From Edaphochlamys debaryana (taxonomy: Eukaryota > Chlorophyta > Chlorophyceae > Chlamydomonadales), in NCBI GenBank assembly GCA_016858145.1, contig JAEHOE010000030.1:620001-684000 (forward strand): a stretch of 64,000 bases of DNA, read 5' to 3'. The stretch's first letter is position 1, and every line of letters begins with the position of its first letter. Shown here piece by piece: positions 22,589-34,406 of the stretch. Under the pieces are notes generated by a model. The model saw only the letters and a list, made by a program, of their open reading frames with translations, was not told the DNA's origin and did not search any database. The position numbers and the translations under genes are program-made.

Positions 22589-25500
22589 GCATGGCGGGGC
22601 GTGAGCGCACACAATGCCCGACGCGCCCGCGAGGAGAGCACCTCCCCGCGCTTCCTGTCAAAACAGATGGTGGTGGTCCCAGAGGACCTGCGGGGAGTCC
22701 TGCTGCGATGTGGGTCGGGGGTTGGGAGTCGGGGGTGGGCGTTGCGTTTAGGGGCTGTGTGACGTGGGCTGGGGATGGGGTTCAGGGGTTTGGGCTTTGT
22801 CTAGCGACCAGCTGGCACCCATGTCCATGCTAATGCCAGCAACGGGCGCCGTGCCGTTACGTGCACAACACGCCCCGGCCCTCATCCCTCCTCTCGCGGT
22901 CCGCGTTGCCCGCAGTTAACCCGCCGGCATCCCCCACCGGAGCTCCGGAGGACCCAGCCCCCGCTGACGCCACCAAGCCCTGGGATGCCGGCTCCGGCCC
23001 CGCTACTGCCGCTGCTGGAGCCTCATCGGCCGCCGCACCACCGCTCGCAAAGGAGAGCACGGGAGGCAGCTCCAGGGGCAGCTCGACGGGCGGCCGGCCA
23101 GACCTCGACAAGGCGTTGGCGGACCTGGTGGGCGGCGATGAGGCCACGTGGCTTGCCGCCACGACCGCCGTACGCAAGGCACTCAGTGCACGTGAGTGAA
23201 GAGCGGGAGAGCAGGGCCGTGCGGCACGTGTTGATGCACCAGCTAGCGGTATGTCGTCCTCTTGGCCTCACGCCCCTCGTGTACTGCGCTTGCGGCCCCG
23301 CAGCCGCGCCCGCCAACGAGGGAGCCATCGGGGCGGTCATAGACCGGGGCGCTCTGCCCCGCCTCATACAGCTGCTGGACCGGGCGGACAAGCCCCAGCT
23401 GCGGGTGGGTGCCGTACAGTGCTGTGTCCATTGTGCTGCGCCCGTACTGGTGCATCAGGTTCCATACTCCGCAACACCCCCGCACCCCGGCCCGGATTGC
23501 TTCACCGCGCAAGCTTCCACCCCCGCTGCGTTCCCCTTTGCCGTCAACCCCCGCGTGTGTTGCAGCTGGAGGCCACCTGGGCGCTGTGCAACATGGCGGC
23601 CGGCACCAGCGAGCAGTGCCGTGCCGTGGTGCGCGCGGGGGTGCTGCCACCCGCCATCAAGCTGCTGGAGAGCGGCGACGCAGAGCTGCGGGACCAGGTG
23701 CGTGCCGCTGTCGTATTGCCGTAACGACCCGCCCACTCGTGTGTTTTGTCAAGGCCTCTGTTGCGATCCGCCAGGGCTTGGGCTTGGCCGGGTCTGGCGG
23801 TGACAGTAAAGCGGAACGTTTGTGTCGTGTTTTGGCCTGGCTCGGGTCCTGATGTCAGCGCTGCCCGCTCGGCCCATATGCCCAGGCTGCATGGCTCCTT
23901 GGCAACATTGCAGGCGACGAGGCCGGTGCGTACGGGACATGGGCGGGTGATGGGCACAAGGACTTCAGGATAGAGTACCGCTTAAACAGTACACCCCCGG
24001 GGACCGAGCGCCTGTGCAGCAGAGCTGCAGACGGTCCCTCGTGTGGGCGCTGCGGGCTTCAAGTACCAACCGTCTCCCGACTCACCAAACTCGTAACGCC
24101 CCCAACCGCCAGACGTTCGCGACGAGGTGGTCAAGGCGGGGGCGGTGCCGCCCCTTCTGGCGGCCATCCGCGCCGAGACCTCCGCGGGGGCGCTCAAGCA
24201 GCAGGTGGGGCGAGGCGCGAGGGCGGGGTGGGGTGCGGCGGCGGAGCCCGCCGCCAACCGCGTCAATGCGCCGTCTGGCCGCCTGCATCCCCCGTTGGCC
24301 GTTGGCCGTTGCCCGTCGCGCAGTCCGTGCAGGACGCCCGCATGACCAGCTGTGCCCCCCTCCTTTCCCCCCAGATCTGGTTCCTGGGCAACATTGTGCG
24401 CAAGAAGGGCTGCGACCGGGCCGTCATGGTGGGGCGCTCGGGGGGGACGGGCAGCTGCGGGCTGGGCGGCAGGGTCAAGGGACAACTGCCAGCGGCCGAT
24501 TGCTGGGATCACCGGTGCTGAGAGGCTGGACGGCAGCTGTCTCGACAGCCCTTGTCGGCCCACTCTCCAGTGTCTGCATGGCTGCATCCCTGCCCCTGTT
24601 ACAAGGACTCTGCGCTCGCCGCTCCGCCCCACCCACACGCGCAGCGCTCCATCCTGCCCACTCTGGCCTACCTGGGCGCGGCGGCCGCGGGACGCGCCGG
24701 CCTCGACTCTGAGGCGGGGAGTGCCGTGAGCGATCGGGCCTCGGCGTGTGCGGCCACTGTCCTCGGGTGAGCGGGTGGGGGCCTCGGGCGTGGTGCGGCG
24801 GGCCGCCCACGCCCATCCGTCCCCTGGACGGTCGGACCTGCATTGCCCGTCCACATCACGGCCTATGTTATACGTGCCCAACGTCCCCGTGCTGACGCGG
24901 GTGCACTTTTGCCCATGCGCATACTTCAACACGCCACCCAACCCCAACCGCCGCCGCAGGAACGACACGGTGGTGGGCGACCTCATGTGGGCCGCCTCCT
25001 ACGCCGCCGACGAGCTGGTCGAGGCGCTGGTGGAGGCCGCGCCCGACCTGGTCAGGGCTGCGGCGGCGGTGGTCAACGCAGCGGCGTGAGTGCGGGACCT
25101 GGCCACGAGTAGACCACGGCTCTTGAGATGCCGGGCAGCCAGTGCAACACTCCCATGTGCTCGCATGTCTCGCTGGGGCCTACGCTCGTCATCGTGGCCC
25201 CTGGTATAGCGAGCGCTCCTCCCCTCTCCCTCTGCGGCCCCCTCTCCTCAGGCCCAGCCCCGAAGCCCTCATGCCCGCCATACGCCTACTGGGCAACCTC
25301 GCCTCGGGGGAGAAGGAGGCCACGCAGGTGTGGCGCAGACCGTGCTGGCGAGCGCCCGTGCTAGCACCACTGTTATTATGCTTTTGGTACGACCCGGTGC
25401 TTATGTATGAAACCGGCAGCTTGGTACGCGCGCACCCCCCCTGCCCCCAGCACTGCTCAGACCCTGCTTGTGCACCTTGCCATCTGTACGCTCATACCGC

Positions 25501-27796
25501 AGACGCACTTGTACGGCACAGCGCTTTCCCCCGGGGTGACCAAAACACCCCACACGAGCAGCCCCAAACACACCACCCACCCCTGCCCCCCAGGCCGTGA
25601 TTGACTCAGGCGTGCTGACCGGGGGCTACACGGCGCTGCTGAGCAGGGGCTCCGTGCGAGCGTCCATTCAGAAGGAGGTGGCATGGACGCTGTCCAACAT
25701 CGCGGCCGGAACGGCGGTGAGAGCGTGGGGGGGGGGGGGGGGGGGTGCAAGAGGGTAGAGGCACATGCTGCGGGATTACGGTGGCATCGGCAGGCGTGCC
25801 TCGTTGTCCGGAAGCTGCCCTTGAGCAGAGTTCTAAGGCCCTTCCCGTTCGTTCGTTCGTTCCCGGACAAAACTCTTTTCCCTTCTCCCTGTTTGTGCCT
25901 GGATTTGTTAGGACCAAGCCAGGGCTGTGGAGGAGGCGGGGCTACTGCCCGTACTGGTCAGGCTGTACGACCTGTGAGTTTGCGCAGCACGATACCGCAC
26001 AGTACACATCATGCGAGAGCTTCCCCTCCCGGCTGGTTGACTGCAGCTCTCTACGCGCTTCAAAGGGCGCTGCAGACCCCATGCTCCAGGCTGTCGCCCC
26101 AAACCATCGAATCCTTCCCGACCGCAGGCAAGGGGACCCCTCGGTGCACGCGGAGGCCTCCTTCGCGCTCGCGGGCCTGGCCAGCACGGTGGGGCGGGGC
26201 CGGGGCGGTGTTGGGCCGCGGGAGGGGGTGCGCGGGAAAGGTTGCAAGCCCCGGTGGGCGAAGGGCAGGGATGGCATCCTGGCAAATGCCCAATTGCCGA
26301 TCGTGGCAAGGCATGAAGCCCGCTTCCCCGCTGCCTGCCCTTCCGCCACCTCCTAGCCACCTCCCATCCTGACCAGCCCCACCCCCACCCCCCCGGCCCC
26401 CCCACCTCAGCACGAGGACCTGGCAATCGAGGTTCTGGAGGCCGGCGGCGTGGCGCCCCTGTCCAAGTTCCTCCGCACGTACTGGTGAGTGGGGCGCCTT
26501 CCCTCGGCCCTCGGCTGGGCTCACGGGGCTTGGGTCACCGTGCTTGCCAGCTCCCGTCCCATCCTGCAACAGCCCTACCCTCAGCCCTACCGCTCTCTTA
26601 ATCACGCCAACCAAACACACCCAACTGCAGGGGCAAGGCCGCGGCCAAGGGCAAGGGCCGGCCCAGCGACGCCAGCGCCACGGCTGCGGCGGAGGGCCTC
26701 TACGTCATTGCCAAGGTACGGAGCTGCGGACCCTCCCACTCCCACACACCCTCCCCCTCCTCCTACCTGCCCTGCCCATGAACTTTCACCATTCACTCCA
26801 CCGCCCTATCGCTGCGGCCCTTCCGCCACGGCCCCCTTCCAATCGCCCGTCCACACACACACCCTCCGCCTCCGCCGCTGCCCCCAGGCCGCCTCCAAGG
26901 GCGGCTCCCTGGTGGGGCGCGCCAACCCCGCCCTGGCTGCCTTCCTGCGGGCGGGCGTGTACCGCAGCATCGAGGAGGTGGCGGACGAGGGGGCACTGCC
27001 AGACCAGGTGCGGGGGGTGCGGGGTTGGGGGGCGAGGGCGACCAGGAGGGGGGTGCGAGAGAGGGTGCTTCCCGACCAGGTGGGGAGGTGTGGGGGGTTA
27101 CGAAGACTTTAACGAAGGGGTGGGGGTGGGCGAGGGCGGCTAAGAGGGGGATGCGAGAGAGGGAGGTGCGGGCACAGGTGCGGGGGGGCGCTGGGGGGCG
27201 CGGGCGCCGGGAGGGGGCGAGCGGGTGTGTGCGAGAGACGGGGCTGCTTGCGTGTGCCGGGGTAATCGGTGTGGTACCACCTGCACGCACAAGCGATGCG
27301 AAGGGCGCGGCGGCAGGCGTGCGGGGTGCACACCAGCGCATGCAGGCGGCAGGGAGGTGCTTGCATCGTTAGACCTAGGAAGATCGCACGAGACGCAGGG
27401 CCTGCCAAACAAACAAGTGCCCCCCAATGACCTGCCCCCACCGTTGGCCGCCTGCAGGCCGCCAAGTGGGTGGCCAAGATTCTGCGGGAGTACAAGGAGC
27501 CGCCAAAGGAGGGCGAGGAGGGCGAGGATGAGGAGGCGCAGGCAGAGGACCCGGCCGCTGCGGAGGCGGAGGCGACAGACGAGGAGGAGGGAGGGGAGCT
27601 GCCGCCTCCCGCGTCGACCTTCGTCAAGCCGGAGGGAGGGGACGAGGGAGGCGGGGCCAGCACTGGGGAGGGGCCAGGGGAGGGGCCGGAGGAGGTAGAT
27701 GGTGGTGGAGGAGGCGATAGCGCAGGAGCGGGCGCAGGGGTGGGCACCGGGGAGGCATCGGGAGAAGGCGCCGAGCCCACGGGTGAGGATGCCTAG
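22589..27796 (+). CDS. Importin-alpha-type armadillo repeat protein
   Basis: About 16 exons end at TAG 27794-27796. The N-terminal part has a basic patch (AHNARRAREEST), possibly a degenerate importin-beta-binding region, then a Pro/Ala/Ser-rich linker. Armadillo repeats follow with the importin-alpha W-x3-N asparagine ladder: EATWALCNMAAGTSEQC (23575), AAWLLGNIAGDEA (23885), IWFLGNIVRKKGCDRAV (24376), LLGNLASGEKEA (25290) and VAWTLSNIAAGTA (25680). The C-terminal exon (27459-27796) is a long acidic, Gly-rich tail (about 100 residues). These motifs identify an adaptor that carries NLS cargo to importin-beta at the nuclear pore. It diverges from canonical plant importin-alpha, which usually has a strong basic IBB and a short acidic end. 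It may be a specialised paralog. Exons before 22589 were not found, so the start is provisional. Confidence 0.8.
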
Positions 27797-28858
27797 GCTC
27801 GGCCCGTCTGCAGGTGATGAGCAAGCGCCGGGCAAGTTGGGAGGTAGACTTTGGCTAAGGTCTCCGGCAGACCCCTTTGCCCTTGCCGCTGCGGCTGCGG
27901 CTGCTCCATGTGTTGCACCTTCTGTGCTTCGCGGCGGTTGAGTGGCCTGTATGCCAGGCTTGGGGCTATCCGTCCAGTCGCCCATGGGCAGGCGCTTTGT
28001 TAGCCAGCATTGATCAAGGCCCTTGAGGCGCGGGGGGGGGGGGGGCAATGTGAAGGTGAGCCGTGTGCGTGTGTCTGCTAGTTCCCCACATGCGCGGGGT
28101 TCCTCTGCACAGCTGCATTCATGGTGGGTGCGCTCCTGGGGGTTACAGGATGCCGTTACGACTTTCTTATCCTTGACTGATGGGAACTACCGGTATACGA
28201 CCTGCACGCCGCCGCCAGCACCATGCGGGATGGATGCTCGTGGAGAGCCCGTAGGTGTGTGCATGGGTCCTTCGTATCAACATTTATCAAGCGTGTGGTT
28301 ATTTGCGCCGAAAATGCGTTGAGCCGTTCAAGGCTGCTGTTGGGATATGGGCTGCTGGGAGCGCAGCGCTGTTCCGTAGAAGGCCCTGGAAGACGGGCAG
28401 TCGATACGGGCTTGCGTCAGTGGGATGTGCCTAGGGGCCTAGGCCCGCAATGTCACACCCACGACTCCCACGTAGTGCCGGGGCCTGCGTTCTCCCGGCC
28501 AGTCGACTGCACCTAGCCTGCTGGTTGCCGCTCAGAGGTATGGTATTTTGAAAAGCATGTTACCGCATGGGCGACACAGCGCTCGGCTGTGGCTCGACTG
28601 CCCGAGGGAGGCTGCGGGGTTAATGGCACGAAGTGGCACGGCCGCGGCCTGTACTGCCTGCCGCTCCTCTCAGAGCGCTCAGAGGCCCGACACTTTAATA
28701 GTTTCCGCTCACACTCGAAGCGCTAACCGGCACACCGACGAGCGAGACTGCGAGAACAACATCTCCTTCTCGAACCATTCACAGGTCGCAGCGCAGCTTT
28801 GTCCTATGATGCTGCATCACGCATTTCAATCACGAGAAGACTAGTTGCATAGAGGACC
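27797..28858. other. Intergenic, importin to CEP19
   Basis: It lies downstream of the importin-type gene and upstream of CEP19, both on the plus strand. It contains a G homopolymer of about 14 near 28031. The last 300 bases are less GC-rich and probably hold the CEP19 promoter. No gene seen. Confidence 0.55.
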
Positions 28859-31800
28859 ATGCCCGCACCTAGCGGAGCCCCCCCAGAGGACACCGTGGCC
28901 GAAGGGGGGTACCGCGCCAAACGCTACGCAGTCAAGTTCCAGCCCCCAGTCATCTTTCTAGAGTATGAAGATAGCAGCAAAAAGCGCCGAGTTCGGGCGG
29001 TAAGCAGCGAGGTCAGCGGGACCGCAATTGTGACCCAGTAAAGCCCGAGGCAAGCAGAGCTCTTCCGGTGTTCCAGGTCAAGCTCAATGGAGTACAGCCA
29101 AGTGTGGACGTCGACAGGCTCACGAAAAAGGTCGGGCATCGCAGGGAAGCGACAGCTCGAGGGCTTGGTGCTCCCAAGCACAATTGTAACGCCACGACTC
29201 GTTCCCGTAGGTTATTCGAAGTTTCCCAAGGAAGCTCGAGGCGCCATCCGTCAAGTATGACCAGGCGAGTTGCGCAGCATCAAGTGCCCGGTCCCGTTCC
29301 TACCCGGCTTAGGGCAGACAACCACCTCTTCAGGTCGTGATGATGAAGGGGCTTGAAGAGGGGGTGGCCGTTAAACCGGCGGCGGGCGGGCGGGGGATGC
29401 CGCAATGTTGGCGCAGCGGGCAAACCCCCCGACTGGAGTCGGCCCCTTTGTTGGCCAAGCCCTCCCGCCGGGCACCCCTTCAGGCCAACAGTGCTCTGGT
29501 AACCACCACTTGGTCACAAAACACCGGAGGTGGCCCCAGAAACCGTGCCCGTTTCCGGCTATCCCGCTCAAACTGCCGCCTCGTACACCTAACCCCTCCA
29601 CCCTCGCTGGGCTCTTACCCGCAGGTCCGGAAGCTAGTCGTCAAGCTCTTAGAGTACCTAGCAGCCAACGCACCGCCCACAGCCAATGGGGGGACGGGGA
29701 CAGCACCCAGCGCCTCCGGCACCACTGCCAACGGCTCCGCCAGAACCTCAACGTCAGGGCGAGCGCCCGACGCCGCGCACCGAACCTCCAGCAACGGCAA
29801 CGTTGCCGCCATCACCGCTGTCTCCATAAATGGCGGGACCAGCGGCAGCATGTCGTCTCCACTCCCCACCATGTCGCCTAAAGTGGACCCGCGCAGCCCG
29901 GGCGGGCGGTTGGCGGCGAACGTGCACCACGGGCCACGCGCGAGTGTGGAGTCTACAATGTCTCGGTTCTCCACCAGCACCGCAGGTGGGGGCACACGCA
30001 CGTCAAGGGAGAAGCATGCTGGAGAGAGGCGGTGCTGATGAGGTTCGGGTTCGAAGGAGGGTTCGGGGTTTAGGTTGGGGCCAAGACGCGGCCAGGTATG
30101 GGGGTACCGAGCTCGCCCTGACTGCCGCCAGGGAAGGCGGCACACGGGGTGCTGGTCAGACGCCATGGGGGAGGACCCACCGCTCCAGCCAGACCCCAGG
30201 AGTTTACGCGAGGGAGCAGAGGGCTGCGCAAGGTAGAACCTCTCTGGCCGTAAGCATGGCGCCCCTGTCCGTCTGCCTGCCTTCTCGCCTGCCTCGCTCG
30301 CGCGCAGGGAGCAGCGACGACGAGGACGACCTCGGGGGTGCGCTGGACGAGCTGGATCGGGAGATGGCGGGAGGTGAGGGAGGGCGTTGTAATGGGGCAG
30401 CAGGGCAGTCTGCCCGCTGGTAAGCCGGAACGGCACATGATGCCGGGGTGCGTGCCACACCGGCTGGTGTGCGGCTAAGTCCAACGGGAGGAGGGGCTGG
30501 CGTGGCGCGGGCGGTGTGGGCGGGCAATGTTCGTCAGTGCTGGAACCTAGACAGGGTGGGCAAGCAGCTGCGGTGACTGCCAAGCCGTGCACCTAGGGCA
30601 GGCGCCATGACTCCGGACAAACGTCCCCTCGCCTCCACCCCTCACCCCGCCTCTCCCGTTTTTCCCCCGCACCAGCCTCCGCCTCCGCCTCGGGGGTGTC
30701 TCTATCCACGCGGCCGCCGGGCGGCTCCCTGCCGGAGTCGGACTCCTCCCGCGACTCCTCCTTTTCCTTCCGGGACCGACCCACCGTGGGCACCGCGGGC
30801 CTGGGCCTCACGGGGGCCAAGCCGGGCGGCCCCGCGCCCTCGGGCGGGAGCGTGCTGGACGCGGGCACCCCTGCCGGCAACAAGAGCCGCTTCGCCGCGG
30901 AGGCTGAGAAGCTGGTGATCGGGTTCGAGGTGACGGACGAGGTGGACCTGAACAAGGTGGGGCGAGGGAGGGACGGGCGGTGGATGGAGGCGAGGACGGC
31001 TGGGCAGAGGCCGTTGGAGGGCACGGCAGGGGATAAGGCCACACAGGCATGGGACTCTGCAGAAAAAGGACACACCGGAGGGGCCTCTCACCCCTTCCTT
31101 CCCCCCAGGTGACGGACCTGGAGCTCAAGATGGCCAAGCAGGCCATGGAGCAGGACTTTATGAAGAACCAGCTCAAGCCAGGGGACCCAGGCTACGTGTA
31201 CGACAAGCAGGTGCGCGGCTGTGTGTGTGTCGCCTCTGCCGCCTCTCGCAGACAAGCTCACTCGTCCACCTCTGTGCAGTCCCCCACACCGCCCCTTGCT
31301 ACCTTCCTCGGGATGTCCTTCCTTGTGTGCAGGTGGAGTTCACCCCCGCTGCAGCGCCCAACGACTGGGACGACAGCGACGACGAGGAGCCTGCGGTGCG
31401 TGGGGGCCGGGGCCTAAGCCAGAAAACTGAGTGCGGTGGGTGCTGATTAGCAGCTCCACACGCTGGCACGATGCGGACAGGGCAGACCATGGACTCCATG
31501 GTTGTGGTCTGGAGGCCGGGGAGGCTGGGGGCGAGGAAGGGCGCCGTAGACGCGGCTTTCGAGAATGTGGGCATGTACCGTACCTCGCGGCAAGGCTCGG
31601 TCGCGTGCACGCATGCACCCCCATGGCCTGTGGTCACCCTGTCCTGTTCGCGCTTCCCTCGCGTGGCCCCGTGCCTCCCCGGCGCCTCCCCAGCAGGCCT
31701 CGGAGGACCCGGAGGTGGACTGGGCGGACATCCAGGCCGCCGTGGCCAAGCCGGCGGTCGCGGGCGGCGGCGCAGCGGGCGCCATGGGCGGGTCCTCAGG

Positions 31801-31870
31801 CGATGCCAGCCCCAGTCGGAAGCCGGCAAGCCAGGACAAGAGCCCCTACAACAGCAACGACTGGCCGTGA
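28859..31870 (+). CDS. CEP19: CEP19-like centrosomal/ciliary-base protein
   Basis: Exon 1 is 28859-28999 (ATG 28859), followed by 29077-29130, 29211-29264, then exons from about 29620, 30308, 30676, 31110, 31332 and 31695, ending at TGA 31868-31870. The N-terminus AVKFQPPVIFLEYEDSSKKR matches the CEP19 opening (FQPPAI..IYE). The C-terminal part, DEVDLNK, MAKQAMEQDFMKNQLK, GDPGYVYDKQVEF and NDWDDSDD, follows human CEP19 in order. In animals CEP19 sits at the mother centriole and recruits RABL2 and IFT-B for ciliary entry, so a basal-body role in a flagellate alga fits. Human CEP19 is about 163 residues. Here a low-complexity Ser/Asn/Gly insert of roughly 200 residues separates the conserved halves. 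The intron after 29264 has a GC donor (GCGAGT). A small optional exon near 29337 (VVMMKGLEE) may be included. Confidence 0.88.
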
Positions 31871-34406
31871 GGGGCACGCGCAGGAGTGGCGGCCCATGAA
31901 ACCTCGGACCGTCATCCTCTTGCGCGGATGAGGGTCAGCTGCTGGGAGTGGAGTGTGGCGTGACTGGGGGCGACCGGAGCGGTGCCATTGCTGGAGCAAC
32001 TGTGGCACGGCTCTAACCGTGGGCCCACGCCTGGGCTTGGGAACCCGGCGACCGGAGCGGAGCCGGCCATGCCTGGAGCCCCGAGGCCTTGGCCCCGATT
32101 CCGCATCTCGCTGCCTGGTCAGTTGGCGGGGACTGGAGCCAGGGGGCCGGCGCCGGCCTGAAGGTCTCGGCCCATGGGGCTGGGTTGCCGGGGCGGCGTG
32201 GGCGGTGGCAAGCAGCAAGGCCTCGGCCCGCTGCATTGTGGCTGTGGGCTGAAGACGCGGCATGGGTACCTCAGGGCAGACCAGCACACAGGCCCGTCAG
32301 CGTTCTTGTGTTCAGGGCCAGTGGCTGGGTCGGTCGAGGGCCCGTCATTGGCTTGACAGCGGATGCAGATGCGCGAAGCGAACGGAGGGCCGTACGGCGC
32401 TCCGCGGCGGCAGCCGGGAAGGGCGCGACGCTGCAATATTAGAACGGGAGCGGCTGCCTGCTACTGGCGGGGCCTGTGGGCTCAGCCCCCGCGAAGCACA
32501 CAAGCTACGAGGCTTTCTAGCACTACGGAGCAGTGTGTGGGGACATGTACAGTTACCGCTACGGGCATGCTGCCGGGAGCGCGCGACTGGCGGAGACGAG
32601 CTCGTCGACTGCTGGGGGGGCACATGGGTCGTGCTGCGGCCACGACAAGAGGCCGGCCCTGGCTGAAGGGATAAAGATAGTAAAGCTTGTAGCATCGCAG
32701 GCTAGGCGTGAATCGCATGTTTATGTGTGACGCAGGCACGCAAAAACACGGGGTAATCCCGGGTAACGGCGTCGGTTGAAAAATGCATGGGTGGAGGGCG
32801 GCTGTGGGTCGAGCGGTGGGTGGGAGGGGACCAGTGACGTGATCAGGGACGCGTGCTGTGTTAGAGGGACGGCGCGTGGTTGGACGCTGCTAGCGGGTAA
32901 GGCGTGAGGATGAGCGACACGGGAGTATGAAAGCTGGGAGGGCTTCTGTAGGGTCAGGATGCTTCGGAGTCTACGTAGGTGGGCTTCATCCGCCCTCGTC
33001 TCTGCATTTGAATTCTACTGCTTCTGTGGAATGGACTAAGGCGGCGGGCTCGCCTCTACTCGGAAGGCCTGCGCTTTCGGGGACCGTCGTGGGTTGTGCA
33101 CAAGAGGTTCTTGGGAACACGTGAGCGAGCGGAAGAAGCATTATGGGGCAGGGCCGTTCCTCAGGCCCGATGGTGATCAGGGGTTAGAAGAAATCAACGA
33201 AGCGAAGCGCTTGGTTGTGGCGTAGGGCGTGTTACGCAGACTACCCCTGACTGGTGATCAGGGGTGTAGCCGGGTAGGATGCTCTGAGCATTATGTAAGC
33301 ATTCCAGCAAGTCTTGCGGCAGAACTTCTGGCTGGGGTGTCAGGGCCAATATCCTGCGAGTCGCAACGCGCGCCGGAGCTGGCAGTCGGGCCACAACTTT
33401 GCTGCCCTCGCCACGAAGCAGCTGTCAACAAGGGCAAGGAGGCTCTTTGCCGCGGTGGGGGGCCGTGGGCAGGTGCGCCGTGCTGCTGCCAATGTTGTAG
33501 AGTCTAGAGTGGCACCCAGGCCACGGCCGTACCCAGGCCACGGCCGTGCCCTTCTGCACTCGCTTGCCCTGCACCCCTGTTCTCAACCCAGGCCAACCTC
33601 CAAGCAGCGGTCTGTCGCTTCGCTACAGTCAAGCGTTGCATCACGAGACCCTGCCCTAGGCAGCCCTGCGTACGCCGGGAACGTTTGCCATCATGTGGTT
33701 GACGCTCTTACACGTCTGGGTCAGAACCTCGGAGCCTTGCGCGTTGCGGAACGCACTGCCTGAAGCACATCCTGCGTACCTAGCAGTCGCCGAGGTAAAA
33801 CACAGGGCTCCATCGTGCCAGCCATCCACCTGCCGACACCCCACGCCATCGCCGCAAACGCCGCCGCGTACAGCGGAGCTCTGCGAGCTTTGACCCCTAC
33901 TACACACCTGCGCCCTCGAGTTCCAAGGCCCCAAACAGGGGACGCGGGGAGCTTGCACTCTCGCCCTCTCACAGGTATGGGGCCCCTGCTCTTGCCATCT
34001 GCGAAAGACAACGCAGTACCATCCCTGACCATCTCAGTCAGGCAGCTCGGGTCAACACTCAGGAGACGCTCAACGTACCGGTAATGCGCTTGCTCCCGCC
34101 TGTCAGCAGGGCACATGCGCCCTCCACACACGGGCCCCCCCTAAGCCATCCCTTACTCGTCAGCCGCTCGTCATAGACAGCACCCCCATGCAGCCTCGGT
34201 CCCCATCCCCATCCCATGCGTGCCCAGGCGTTGCATACGTGCATTGCGTTGCTTGCATGCCAACCGCCCATGTCCCCTCCTCATGCATCCCCCGCTGGCC
34301 CTTATACACCTACCCACCCAGCAGCCGTCAGGACCATACAAGTGCCCCCTTGCCGCCGCAGGCCCACCTCGCCCCAACCCAGATCCCCTTGCGCCCTGAA
34401 CACCCG
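31871..34406. other. Intergenic, no gene seen; dispersed repeat inside
   Basis: This lies between the convergent ends of CEP19 (+) and the DCN1-like gene (-). It contains the 61-base repeat shared with an intron at 46028-46088, and short direct repeats around it. No reading frame resembles a known protein. Confidence 0.55.
33184..33244 (+). repeat. 61-bp dispersed repeat, copy 1
   Basis: It matches the reverse complement of 46028-46088 at 60 of 61 bases (the only difference is in 'gcgtagggc' against 'gcgtcgggc'). It is bracketed by the direct repeat tggtgatcaggggt at 33171-33184 and 33252-33265. Confidence 0.9.

Noticed and set aside
25729..25746. Long G run
   Set aside because: Homopolymer inside an importin intron; simple sequence, and its length may be a sequencing artefact.
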